Source: Nitrospirillum pindoramense
GTDB taxonomy: Bacteria; Pseudomonadota; Alphaproteobacteria; Azospirillales; Azospirillaceae
DNA: 64,000 bases
NCBI RefSeq assembly: GCF_007827955.1
Contig: NZ_VITR01000006.1
Span: forward strand, 186,001 to 250,000
Direction: 5' to 3'
Shown here: positions 24,671 to 32,737 of the stretch, piece by piece
How the letters are laid out: each line of letters begins with the position of its first letter
Position numbering within the stretch: position 1 is the stretch's first letter
Program-made: the position numbers and the translations under genes
Notes under the pieces: model-generated
What the model saw: only the letters and a program-made list of their open reading frames with translations
Databases searched by the model: none
Told to the model about the DNA's origin: nothing

Positions 24671-26530
24671 ATGGCCGAAAATTCCAGCGGTGACCTAGAT
24701 AAAATTCCGCAGGAAATCCAGATATCAGTCCCTATGAAAGCGCTCCGTACCTTGAACGCCAAATCTAAGAGCAGGATACTGGCAGACGGTGAGCCAAACG
24801 ACCAAAGGCTTAAGCGTTATCCTGCCGACGAGGCGGGTATTAGGAGGCAATATTACGAAGACAGATATCTATACCACTTGAACGATGAAGAAATTGAGGA
24901 GCGGATCGCAAATATAATTGCCAACTCGATTCACATATCCAGTTCCGGGGTATATTCAGCAAACAACAGGTACGGATTCTACTGGCAAAAACGACTCATC
25001 CATACGCTAGAGGAAGCGTGCCTTAGAGGAAAGTGTCCAGAGGCATCTTCGATTATGCTCAAACATATGCCGGACTTAAATTTTTTCTCGCCCAGTTCTG
25101 AAATTGTCAGTCCGGACCTGAGTGCGAATTCGGCGAACCTTTACAGGTATGACAAGATAAAGTACCTTAAAAACTTAAGAAAAGAAGGGAAAATCTACCT
25201 ACGCTGCGCCTCTACTGTTGATTCTTCCAGTGACAGCGCCAGAAATGACAATAATGAAATACTGATTGAAATAAGGCTTCCCGCAGATTCTCTGAATTTT
25301 TCAGGGCGCCAGAATGAAGTCACGATAACTGATGATACAGATACGATCAATCTCAAAATATACCAAAAGTCAGACTATTACATGTTTTGCCTATCTCAGA
25401 TTTATGATTGGCGGCTTTTTGGAAATTTTACCGGCGATTCTGTTGCAAATGACGAAGATGAACAGATTGGGTGTTTGGTAATTACCGACGTAAACGAATT
25501 TGTTCGGCGTGTTTACGATGCAGCTAATAGTGCTTTTGCCGGAAGGCGATATGAAACAGGACATTCATTTTCGATAGTGGCCAGCAGCGTAAAATATTAT
25601 GACCCATTTTTCGCAGACGAGTGTTCAGAATTACTTTCTTATGGAAGCAATTTATCACTTTTCAAGAGATTTGAATACTCATATCAGAGAGAATTTAGAT
25701 TCGTAATTAGGCCAAACATGCCGGATGCCTTTTATCCGCAATATCCACATGACCAATTCCCCCAATTTGAGAGAGAGTTCATCGAAATCGGTAACATAGA
25801 AGACATATCATTCATTCTCACTCCGGGGGTGAAGCTCAAGACCAGCGCAAATTATCTTATGAAACAAGATATTACCCTTCTGGCATCGGCTCTCGGTACT
25901 TCATTTCCTGAAGGCACTGAGCGGGTCTATTTTTGCTACAGCGTTGAAAGACGAGAGGTTGGTCGTACACATCGGCAAAATCTCATGCTTAAGCGACAAA
26001 TAGGCCATGGCGCTCAAGTGCATCAGCAGATGATCTCCATTCCTATTGTTGATGGGAAAAATGACGCCTTAAATTTTATAAGGCAATTCTATCGGATTTT
26101 TGATGTGCGCGAGCATGGAAATCACCTAATCGGCTTCCGCATCCAGAGAATTCCAGATATCAACGGAATTGAATTTGATTACATGCTGACTCTACCTTCA
26201 CACCAACCATCGGACAAGGACATGGAGATAAAGGAACTATCTTTTGAATTCTCTTATGAGTACCTGGATGATGGCGACTCACTACATCGTCTTATAAAAT
26301 CCATAACCCTTAGGGGGGCAACTTACTATTCTGGAAGCCCAGGAGATAATCGGCGTTTTCTTACGCCATCTCGCGGAATGCTTCACGGAGCGGAGATGGC
26401 TTTCTTGGATTACCTGAGTGAAATGAAGGTGCGAAACCTAAAGTCATACATATGTTCCTGTCCTGAAATTAACCGGCGCTGCTCCGAGTTCAACATGCCT
26501 GAAATGAATAACGCTCAAAATAATGGATAA
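24671..26530 (+). CDS. Unknown protein with a DUF2971-like middle domain, candidate defence gene
   Basis: The 619-residue product starts at ATG 24671, where AGGGA precedes by seven bases; two earlier ATGs are in frame. The stretch YDKIKYLKNLRKEGKIYLRCAS, then YYMFCLSQIYDWRLFGNF, CLVITDVNEFVRRV and FKRFEYSYQREFRFVIRP follows the layout of DUF2971-like proteins often seen in phage-defence neighbourhoods. The C-terminal 200 residues (from about FPEGTERVYFCYSVER) are unrecognised. Codon use is AT-rich, unlike the next gene, which starts two bases after its stop. Function is unknown; I infer a two-gene unit. Confidence 0.75.
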   Translation: MAENSSGDLDKIPQEIQISVPMKALRTLNAKSKSRILADGEPNDQRLKRYPADEAGIRRQYYEDRYLYHLNDEEIEERIANIIANSIHISSSGVYSANNRYGFYWQKRLIHTLEEACLRGKCPEASSIMLKHMPDLNFFSPSSEIVSPDLSANSANLYRYDKIKYLKNLRKEGKIYLRCASTVDSSSDSARNDNNEILIEIRLPADSLNFSGRQNEVTITDDTDTINLKIYQKSDYYMFCLSQIYDWRLFGNFTGDSVANDEDEQIGCLVITDVNEFVRRVYDAANSAFAGRRYETGHSFSIVASSVKYYDPFFADECSELLSYGSNLSLFKRFEYSYQREFRFVIRPNMPDAFYPQYPHDQFPQFEREFIEIGNIEDISFILTPGVKLKTSANYLMKQDITLLASALGTSFPEGTERVYFCYSVERREVGRTHRQNLMLKRQIGHGAQVHQQMISIPIVDGKNDALNFIRQFYRIFDVREHGNHLIGFRIQRIPDINGIEFDYMLTLPSHQPSDKDMEIKELSFEFSYEYLDDGDSLHRLIKSITLRGATYYSGSPGDNRRFLTPSRGMLHGAEMAFLDYLSEMKVRNLKSYICSCPEINRRCSEFNMPEMNNAQNNG

Positions 26531-26532
26531 TC

Positions 26533-27333
26533 ATGTCCTTCTTTTCTCAAAGCCAACTTGAGGCGATTGCGAATTCTTTGGCTGACACGACTGAGGGACT
26601 GACGGGATCGGAAATTGAGCATTTGCTTGCGACCTGCAAGATGTCAGATCCGTCTCCATCGCTTACCAAGCGACACCGGCTCTTCAATGCATTTGTCGAG
26701 AGCCAGAAGGTGCGGCAGGACCGCAGGGCCGTGTTGGCTTTTATCCGCCATGCAATGAAGCCAGAGAGATTCGCCCGGCAGCCTCTTCGCTTTGAACCCA
26801 TGCGGGCCAATCTTAATCGTGCGCTGGCGTTTGCCGGACTGGCCGTCGACGCGTCCGGCATCCTTAGTAATGTAGAGCAGGCGACTACCCTGCCAGAGGC
26901 AGAGCGGCGGGCAAACGAACTGCGCACTGACTTACTTTCGCGGGGCGTCCATCCTGACATCCTGGTTTTCTGCCGGGCTGAGCTTCTGGCCGACAACTAT
27001 TTTCACGCGGTCCTTGAGGCGACCAAGAGCATCGCTGACAAGCTCAGGCGGCGGACCGGCCTTACCGATGACGGCGGGCTTCTTGTGGATCATGCCCTGA
27101 CTGGCGATCCGCCGATGCTGGCCATCAACGCGCTATCCAATGAGAGTGAAAAGAGTGAACAGAAGGGTTTCGCTAATCTAGTCAAAGGCACGTTTGGCAT
27201 GTTCCGCAATACCACGGCGCATGCGGCGCGGATTCATTGGTCGATGACCAAGGCCGATGCAGAGGATTTGCTTTCCCTTGCATCACTGATCCATCGGCGG
27301 CTGGATTCGGCGACGATGCCGCCACGGGCTTAA
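26533..27333 (+). CDS. TIGR02391 family protein (Hypoth_ymh)
   Basis: The 266-residue protein resembles the TIGR02391 family in its C-terminal half: DNYFHAVLEATKSIADKLRRRTGL, LVDHALTGDPPMLAINAL, KGFANLVKGTFGMFRNTTAHA and DAEDLLSLASLIHRRLD. The family is common in defence islands and its conserved FRNxxAH resembles HEPN-type RNA-binding sites, which suggests RNase activity; this is inference. The start lies two bases after the upstream gene's stop, so the two are probably co-translated. Base composition is GC-rich, in contrast to its partner. Confidence 0.85.
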   Translation: MSFFSQSQLEAIANSLADTTEGLTGSEIEHLLATCKMSDPSPSLTKRHRLFNAFVESQKVRQDRRAVLAFIRHAMKPERFARQPLRFEPMRANLNRALAFAGLAVDASGILSNVEQATTLPEAERRANELRTDLLSRGVHPDILVFCRAELLADNYFHAVLEATKSIADKLRRRTGLTDDGGLLVDHALTGDPPMLAINALSNESEKSEQKGFANLVKGTFGMFRNTTAHAARIHWSMTKADAEDLLSLASLIHRRLDSATMPPRA

Positions 27334-27391
27334 GGGCAAGAACCGTGTCAACCGCATAGGGGCTATCAACTGGGCATCTTGTGTTCTGACC

Positions 27392-27596
27392 GTAAGCGTC
27401 CGGCTTTGGCTGTCTTGCGCCTGTGACGAAGCTGCGGAAGCTTTGCCATGGGGATTCCTTCTGGAGGGGTCCAGAAGAAGGAGGGCACGTGGGAGAGGCG
27501 ACAGTGCTGGCGCGGCGGCGGCGCTGGACAACGGCAGAGAGTGCGGCGTTACTGGCCGAGGTTGACGCGGCAGGCGGCAGAGTGTCAACGTATGGC
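27392..27596 (+). mobile_element. IS66-family left-end remnant with truncated tnpA
   Basis: GTAAGCGTCCGG at 27392 matches the start of IS66-family inverted repeats. About 100 bases in, a frame from GTG 27489 encodes the IS66 accessory protein start (GEATVLARRRRWTTAESAAL, then LAEVDAAGGRVS). It breaks off at about 27596, where a minus-strand gene's sequence begins. The right end and the transposase are missing, so this is a scar left by deletion. Confidence 0.75.
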
Positions 27597-27718
27597 TCGC
27601 CGGATTCCCATTCGCCGTCAATCATCACAGCAAAGTCTACAACGCCAAGCTGGTCAATATAATATGAAATATACTCGCCCAGATGTTTAATTGGGTCGAA
27701 AGCGATATCGTTTTCCAT
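27597..27718 (-). pseudogene. 5' fragment of an unknown gene cut by the IS66 remnant
   Basis: From ATG 27718 the minus strand reads MENDIAFDPIKHLGEYISYY and continues with DFAVMIDGEWESGEP before entering IS66 sequence, where the frame continues as junk to 27182. The first 40 or so residues look genuine and acidic. It follows the small gene at 27763-28050 by a short gap, so the two were probably one operon. Family unknown. Confidence 0.6.
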
Positions 27719-27762
27719 TGTCGGCGCCCGCACCATTCATCTTTGTCTAATCAAATTGTTCG

Positions 27763-28050
27763 TTAAATAAACATCTCCTTGGGCGCAAGAGACCCAGACA
27801 GGGCCTTCCGAAGCATAATTTCCAATGCGTTCATTTCTTCCGCACTCAATATGGTTGATTCCACAGTGAATCTCGCTGGATGTCTCTGGGTTATTGTGAA
27901 TTGATCATTATCTCCAAGAATTATTCGGTCCCCAATCACCCTTTTTTTGGTCATCAAATTATTCCCAGAACAAATGGAGTTTACTTTATCTGCAAGCAGC
28001 TCAAATGCCATTTGATCATCAGTGCCTAGTTTAAAAACTATGGTAATCAT
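27763..28050 (-). CDS. Small hypothetical protein, upstream partner of the IS-truncated gene
   Basis: The 95-residue protein (MITIVFKLGTDDQMAFELLAD at its start) is AT-rich in codon use, soluble and mixed alpha/beta, with no motif I recognise. A following minus-strand gene has been cut by an IS66 remnant. Two adjacent small genes of this kind could be a toxin-immunity or antitoxin-type pair, but nothing in the sequence proves it. Confidence 0.55.
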   Translation of the reverse strand: MITIVFKLGTDDQMAFELLADKVNSICSGNNLMTKKRVIGDRIILGDNDQFTITQRHPARFTVESTILSAEEMNALEIMLRKALSGSLAPKEMFI

Positions 28051-28151
28051 TTAATCACCATCGTCGTTGTTTTGGTAAGGGCTCATGCCCCTGCTCTGTC
28101 CGCTTAAGGCTGCTTCGCCCGCTGCGCTGTTCCAGTAGTTATCCGATCAGT

Positions 28152-28568
28152 CTAGGCGCTCTTCTTCGCCTTCGGTTCGCGTGTCCGGCTGCCCAAACCG
28201 ATCTGCTTGGCCAACCCAGAACGCTCCCTGGCGTAGTTCGGGGCAGTCATTGGGTAATCGGCGGGCAAGCCCCACTTGGCGCGATATTCGTCCGGCGTCA
28301 GGTTGTAGGCCGTGCGCAGGTAGCGCTTCAGCATCTTCAGCTTTTTGCCGTCTTCTAAGCACACGATGTAATCCGGCGTGACCGATTTCCGAATGGAGAC
28401 CGCAGGCAACTGCTTGACCTCGGGAATAACCTCGGGCGCTGGGCTATCGACGTGAACCAGGCAGCCGTAAACAGACTGGATCAATCCAGGCAGATCGTTC
28501 GGCGGGATCTGGTTTTTCGTGACGTACGCAGCAACGATGTCCGCCGATAGCTTCAAGAATTCGTTCAT
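28152..28568 (-). CDS. MucR/Ros family transcriptional regulator with missing zinc ligands
   Basis: The 138-residue protein has the MucR core: SVTPDYIVCLEDGKKLKMLK, RYLRTAYNLTPDEYRAKWGL and ADYPMTAPNYARERSGLAKQ. Ros/MucR proteins use a Cys-Cys-His-His type zinc site; here the second Cys position is Asp (CLED) and the His of KRHL is Tyr (KRYL), with no downstream HxxH. It may bind DNA without zinc or be impaired. The start at 28568 (MNEFLKLSADIV) is the usual family start. MucR homologues repress AT-rich, horizontally acquired genes, which suits this location. Confidence 0.88.
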   Translation of the reverse strand: MNEFLKLSADIVAAYVTKNQIPPNDLPGLIQSVYGCLVHVDSPAPEVIPEVKQLPAVSIRKSVTPDYIVCLEDGKKLKMLKRYLRTAYNLTPDEYRAKWGLPADYPMTAPNYARERSGLAKQIGLGSRTREPKAKKSA

Positions 28569-28688
28569 GATGAGCCCGTTATTATCGCTCCGGGCATGGT
28601 ACATTTCCTGAAGCTGGCGTCTACCTCATACGCGCGGCAAAGTGTATAGCCGAGCCTGATTCGCCTGAACGTTCGCAGTGGAGGAATA

Positions 28689-28922
28689 GTGGGTAGGTTT
28701 GCTCAGACCATGGATTGGGTGGAAGACAGCAACGGAACCTGGGTCCGCCTAGATGGAATGACAGCGCAGCTCATATCCCCGCAGGCCAAATTCGGATGGG
28801 CGGTCCAGCGGCCAGATGGCTCCTGGCTTTCCACTTCGCCGGTCACCAGCGGCTGCTACCCCAAGGTCAGATATTTCATGAACGCGAATGCCGCGATGTC
28901 GGCGGCGGACCGAACGCAGTGA
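28689..28922 (+). CDS. Small hypothetical protein
   Basis: A GTG start preceded by GGAGGA opens a 77-residue frame (MGRFAQTMDWVEDSNGTWVR at its start). It contains repeated aromatic and beta-type segments (TWVRLDGM, FGWAVQRPDGSWL) and no signal peptide. The good ribosome site and host-like codon use support it; the function is unknown. It lies upstream of a CDI-type toxin gene. Confidence 0.6.
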   Translation: MGRFAQTMDWVEDSNGTWVRLDGMTAQLISPQAKFGWAVQRPDGSWLSTSPVTSGCYPKVRYFMNANAAMSAADRTQ

Positions 28923-29046
28923 AGCCCCAGCTTCCCCGCCGCCCGATCCCCCCATTCGGCATATCGCCTCGCTCCACGTTGAAGGACCTCAGCCACACAC
29001 CACCCTTAATCACCTGACCGGTCGCCGGAGAGGCCAAGGAGGAGTG

Positions 29047-29907
29047 ATGGACGGGCTGGAGTGGCTTCAGGAAGCCAATGTAACAACCGCGCAGGACGAT
29101 GACGGTCTGAGCATCATCCTGTCGCCGGTCCAACTGTCAGCCATCCTCCAGGGCCTGTCGATCACTAGCGGCGAGACCGACACCGGCCATTTCATGACCC
29201 GTGCTTTCGGCGCCCTGGAGATCGTCAGTGGCGCCATCGAGTTCATGGGCGCGTCGTTCCTGATGGTAACGCCGGAACCCACCATGCTGACCAAAGTCGG
29301 CGGAACGGCCATGGCTTTGGATGCCGTCGACAATGTATCCACCGGCCTCAAGAAACTATGGACCGGGCGCGAGTACAGCACGCTCACCTACCAGGGGGCC
29401 GCCGCCGCTGCACGCGCCCTGGGATGCGACCCTGATACTGCCGACGAGGTGGGCCTGGCAGTCGAGATTGCGGTACCCGTGAGCATTGCCGCCAAATGGG
29501 CGGCACTCCGGATCATCTCCATCCGCAATGGCTGGATCAGCGTCGCGGTCGAGGATGATGCGGGCGGACATATCGCTGAACGGCACGTCCGCAAGGAGGA
29601 AGCCTATCTTCGGCAGCGCCTGGTCAATGAGCCCACCATCCCAGGTGCTGGGACATTCGTCACCCGGTCAGAAGCCGAGAAGTTCATCAGCGAGGCGATG
29701 AAAGCGAACGCGCCCAAGATCCAGCAATGGGCCACCACCAATTCCAGGGTGCTACGTCTGAAATATGATGCTGGCCAATCGGTGGGGTGGGTGATTCCGC
29801 GCGTCACCGGCACAATGTCCCGTACGTCGAAGATGATCGTGGTTCTCCGGCGAGCGACCACCGGCAACAAGGTCTACTTCATCCTCACTGCCTACCCATC
29901 GGTCTGA
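29047..29907 (+). CDS. Stand-alone RNase A-fold CDI-type toxin
   Basis: The 286-residue protein starts at ATG 29047 after AAGGAGGAG. The C-terminal 115 residues match the bacterial RNase A-like toxin domain known from CdiA tips: HIAERHVRKEEAYLRQRL, then TFVTRSEAEKFISEAM, GWVIPRV and a final ILTAYPSV. H180, R191, T281 and Y283 fit the reported catalytic His, Arg, Thr and Tyr in order and spacing (recalled from the Yersinia CdiA toxin). The N-terminal 150 residues are hydrophobic and Ala/Gly-rich, with no hemagglutinin repeats or signal peptide, so delivery is unclear. The immunity gene follows nine bases on. Confidence 0.88.
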   Translation: MDGLEWLQEANVTTAQDDDGLSIILSPVQLSAILQGLSITSGETDTGHFMTRAFGALEIVSGAIEFMGASFLMVTPEPTMLTKVGGTAMALDAVDNVSTGLKKLWTGREYSTLTYQGAAAAARALGCDPDTADEVGLAVEIAVPVSIAAKWAALRIISIRNGWISVAVEDDAGGHIAERHVRKEEAYLRQRLVNEPTIPGAGTFVTRSEAEKFISEAMKANAPKIQQWATTNSRVLRLKYDAGQSVGWVIPRVTGTMSRTSKMIVVLRRATTGNKVYFILTAYPSV

Positions 29908-29916
29908 AGGGCAATC

Positions 29917-30216
29917 ATGGAAAGCGCTATCGAGCGGGAATTCCCCGCACTTCTCCAGATCATCGGCGGCTACCTGAACCAGGACCACACCATCTACGGC
30001 CCCAAACTAGAGGACGCGGTGAAGGCGTTCATCGATGATGCTTCAGCCGACGAGATTACGGAGGGTCGTGAGAACATCGCACGTTTCCTCAGGGCCAAGG
30101 CTGACCACCTTGATGCCGCGCTGGAGGAACTGACCAGCGGCGACTGGGCGCGTAAACCAGGGACGAGCGCCCGTGAATACCTACTCTGGTTGGATGGGCT
30201 GTTGGCAAGGGCGTAG
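29917..30216 (+). CDS. CDI system immunity protein
   Basis: The 99-residue acidic, helical protein (MESAIEREFPALLQIIGGYL at its start, with NQDHTIYGPKLEDAVKAFI and ENIARFLRAKADHLDAAL) resembles the CdiI_2-type immunity family that protects against RNase A-like toxins. It starts nine bases after the toxin stop. It would bind the toxin in the cytoplasm. Pairing by position is strong; the family call is from pattern memory. Confidence 0.85.
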   Translation: MESAIEREFPALLQIIGGYLNQDHTIYGPKLEDAVKAFIDDASADEITEGRENIARFLRAKADHLDAALEELTSGDWARKPGTSAREYLLWLDGLLARA

Positions 30217-30303
30217 GGATGGAGCTGGCAAACCTGGAAGTCCGCGAGCCCGTCACCATGCACTCTGAGGGGCATGTCAGCGGTCCTAGGCGTGCGCCCG
30301 CTG

Positions 30304-30519
30304 CTAACTGGCTTCCGATGTGGGGGGGACGCTGGGACGGCGCTTAATGAGGACGCGGCGCTTCTGTCCCGCGACCGGGACGATATCGACCGGCGGTCCA
30401 GCCCCGCCTTCAAGCAGCCGGTCAAACCAGTGGCCGTGCAACTCGACTTCCCGCTGGCGAGCCTCTGCCCACTTCGCCGCCCAATAAGCCGGGTCGTGAT
30501 GGCGCTTATCAGCCGACAT
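30304..30519 (-). CDS. Small hypothetical protein
   Basis: The 71-residue product (MSADKRHHDPAYWAAKWAEA at its start, with RQREVELHGHWFDRLLEG) is preceded by GGAGG at a good distance, which supports the gene. It is basic and rich in Trp and Arg. No family recognised. Confidence 0.65.
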   Translation of the reverse strand: MSADKRHHDPAYWAAKWAEARQREVELHGHWFDRLLEGGAGPPVDIVPVAGQKRRVLIKRRPSVPPTSEAS

Positions 30520-30586
30520 CGGTCACCTCCTCAGAAAACCACGGCCCTGGTCGCGGCGCAGACTGGGACAGGGCCGTGCCCTCCAT

Positions 30587-31762
30587 TTACAGATGCGGCG
30601 ACACCGGCTTGGCGGCACTAGGCGCCTGGGCGGCCTTCGCCTGGAGCGTCGCCATGTCCGTTAACGTCACGCTCAACACCGGCGTGCCGCTGGACCCCAC
30701 ATCGAGTTCCTGCTGGGTGGCCAATGCGTCCACACCGGCGTACAGCGGGTAGTCCTGGGGGCGGCGTCCGACACCCTGGCCCCAGCCAAAGTAGCGCCCG
30801 CGATCCGACACAGCCGGGGGGCCATACTTGGCGATCAACGCCTGCCGCGTATCGTTGAAGACCGATCTCGCATCCGCCAGCACCTGCCTGACCGTCACAC
30901 TGGTCACCTTCCCGGCGGCCAGGGTGTACACGACGCAAACCGCGCCCAACGGCATCTTCCCACTGGCGTACATGGCGGCCCCGCCGCCGCAGTCGCGGTC
31001 GTTACCGATGACCAGCTTCTTGTCGGCAAAGGTCGCCTTGGCAGCCGAGGTCAATTCGGACTCAGTCATTCCCAGCTTCAGGCCGCTTACGTCCCAGTCA
31101 GACGGCGCTTTGGGTGGGGTCGCAGCCGACGCGGATGCCGCCTGGTCCGGGATGATCTCGGCTAAAACTTCAGCACCACCGAGACGCCGCAGGGTAATTT
31201 TGTCGATGGCGACCCTGACTGTGTACTGCGAGTTCAGGTTCCCGGTGGGGTCCCCCGTGCCGACAAAATGGGCGGCCAAGTTCGCAGTGACAGTACGAAC
31301 GCCGAGCGCGTTGTCAAATTTGCGCGCCTGGTCCACCGGCAGCTTCAATCCGACGCCGTCGCCATTCGCAAACGCAATCCGGTATTGGTTCCCGAAGGCC
31401 CCCAGGGAAAGGTAATGCCTCTCACCAAACGCCTCGATGGGAAAGCGCCCGGCATTCAGGTCGTATTGGCCTATTGAGACAGTCACATGTATCGACAGCG
31501 GGGTAGTGTCGTCGACTTTGGCTTGGGCGGCCTTCAGTCGATCTTCTTCGGCCTGCTGCGCGGCAGGCTTGTCGAACGTGCTGGCCCCCTTGACAGCCGG
31601 TGACCGCTTCGCCGCCTCAGCGAAGTTGAGCGGATCGTTGGCCACCTTGTGATAATAGAGCGCCGCGACCTCCGGGGTCAGCGGCGTAGGGTCGGCAGCC
31701 CAGGCGGCGGGCGCGAGGATGCTGGTCGCCAAACCCGTGGCCACCACCTTCTTCCACGACAT
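30587..31762 (-). CDS. Exported hypothetical protein
   Basis: The 391-residue protein has a signal peptide (MSWKKVVATGLATSILAPAAWA, cleavage before ADP). The middle has beta-rich segments (SIHVTVSIGQYDLNAGRFPI, HYLSLGAFGNQYRIAF) and the C-terminal half includes a SmpA/BamE-like opening (WDVSGLKLGMTESEL) followed by a region with a possible disulfide (DRDCGGGAAM, GAVCVVYTL). It is presumably periplasmic. The family is not recognised; the GMTxxEL pattern hints at an outer-membrane or inhibitor-like fold. Confidence 0.75.
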   Translation of the reverse strand: MSWKKVVATGLATSILAPAAWAADPTPLTPEVAALYYHKVANDPLNFAEAAKRSPAVKGASTFDKPAAQQAEEDRLKAAQAKVDDTTPLSIHVTVSIGQYDLNAGRFPIEAFGERHYLSLGAFGNQYRIAFANGDGVGLKLPVDQARKFDNALGVRTVTANLAAHFVGTGDPTGNLNSQYTVRVAIDKITLRRLGGAEVLAEIIPDQAASASAATPPKAPSDWDVSGLKLGMTESELTSAAKATFADKKLVIGNDRDCGGGAAMYASGKMPLGAVCVVYTLAAGKVTSVTVRQVLADARSVFNDTRQALIAKYGPPAVSDRGRYFGWGQGVGRRPQDYPLYAGVDALATQQELDVGSSGTPVLSVTLTDMATLQAKAAQAPSAAKPVSPHL

Positions 31763-32082
31763 CGAAAACTCTCCACGTAGGACATGGCGAAGTGCCTATT
31801 CGCGCCCAACGTGCATCCGCACATTCTCAGGGGGTAGGTGGGGAATTCCCCATATTGCACCCGACATTCAAGCGTGCCTAAGCGCTGATAATTCATATGT
31901 TAACGTATTAATTTCTGGAAAATATCTGAATATAAATTCGGTCAAATTTTCAAAATTGGAATATATCCACCACCCAATGAATTCATTGTGCGGGCGCATA
32001 GAGTGAGGATGTCAGCTTAAGCCACATCAGGCCACCACTCTATACGGTGATTTCCCCATATTGTCCCGGCGCCTTGGAACCT
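31763..32082. other. AT-rich intergenic region with a repeated 12-bp motif
   Basis: This 320-base stretch holds TTCCCCATATTG twice in the same orientation, at 31846-31857 and 32052-32063. The first overlaps the palindrome GGGGAATTCCCC (31840-31851) just upstream of the exported-protein gene. The interior is very AT-rich. Operator sites for a nearby XRE regulator or recombination sites are both possible. Confidence 0.5.
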
Positions 32083-32424
32083 TTAGTTCGCTGTCTTGCC
32101 TTGCTTCGCCGCCTTCTTTTGGGCGGCAACGACCATATCAACGACCACCTGGCGCAACGGAGATTCCATGCCTTTCAGGGCGACCACGGCACGGTCCAGT
32201 TCAACATCTCCGGGCTTTTCGGGCCCACCGTCCAGCAACAGATCGTTGGGGGTGATGTCCAGGAGATTGCAGATCCGGACCAACAGCTCGAAGTCTGGCT
32301 CCCGCTTGTCGGTCACGTACCGTGCATACCGAGGCTGGCTCAGGCCCAGGCGCTCTGCGACTTCCGCGTCGGTCAAGCCAAGCGCCTTCGAACGCGCCCT
32401 GAGTTTTGCGCCGAATCCATTCAT
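32083..32424 (-). CDS. XRE-family helix-turn-helix regulator
   Basis: The 113-residue protein has a Cro/C1-type HTH (LGLTDAEVAERLGLSQPRYAR, YVTDKREPDFELLVRICNLL) with DITPNDLLLDG after it, and a short C-terminal tail. It is divergent from a LuxR-HTH/AAA operon, and a perfect 22-bp palindrome (32469-32490) lies between the two, so it probably represses itself and its neighbour. Confidence 0.88.
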   Translation of the reverse strand: MNGFGAKLRARSKALGLTDAEVAERLGLSQPRYARYVTDKREPDFELLVRICNLLDITPNDLLLDGGPEKPGDVELDRAVVALKGMESPLRQVVVDMVVAAQKKAAKQGKTAN

Positions 32425-32468
32425 GCCGAGATTTGTGGCGTCCAGGGCCCAGCCAAGCTATTACCGTT

Positions 32469-32490
32469 TTGGCATTTTTAAAAATGCCAA
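32469..32490. promoter_or_regulatory. Perfect 22-bp palindrome, probable operator
   Basis: TTGGCATTTTT and AAAAATGCCAA abut to form a perfect palindrome between the divergent XRE gene (start 32424) and the LuxR-HTH gene (start 32534). This is the expected place for an XRE operator. A half-site AAAAATGCCAAAA recurs upstream of the small exported-protein gene at 44629. Confidence 0.75.
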
Positions 32491-32533
32491 TTTGGGTTCC
32501 GATTTTCCGTCCCCCGCTAGCGTCATTGAAGCG

Positions 32534-32737
32534 ATGCGCCCAATGCTGTCACCCCGTGAAGCCCAGTGCCTGCGGTTGCTGGCGCAAGGTGAAGGCACGA
32601 AGCAGATCGCCCACCAGCTGGGCCTCCGTCTAAAATCGGTCGATGCCTATCTGCTGCATGCCCGACAGAAGCTGGGGGCCAAAACCTCCACGCATGCAGT
32701 GGTCGTCGCCCTAGCAATGGGGCTGCTGGAAGAATGA
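32534..32737 (+). CDS. LuxR/GerE-type helix-turn-helix protein, DNA-binding domain only
   Basis: The 67-residue product is a bare GerE-type HTH: MLSPREAQCLRLLAQGEG, TKQIAHQLGLRLKSVDAYL, LHARQKLGAKTSTHAV. There is no receiver or ligand domain. The stop overlaps the start of the AAA ATPase gene (ATGA at 32734), so the two are translationally coupled. The frame extends upstream without a convincing start. It probably controls this small cluster. Confidence 0.85.
   Translation: MRPMLSPREAQCLRLLAQGEGTKQIAHQLGLRLKSVDAYLLHARQKLGAKTSTHAVVVALAMGLLEE

Noticed and set aside
27182-27596. C-terminal part of the minus-strand frame ending at 27182
   Set aside because: It is the antisense of IS66 remnant and of the TIGR02391 gene's end, so the reading is artefactual.
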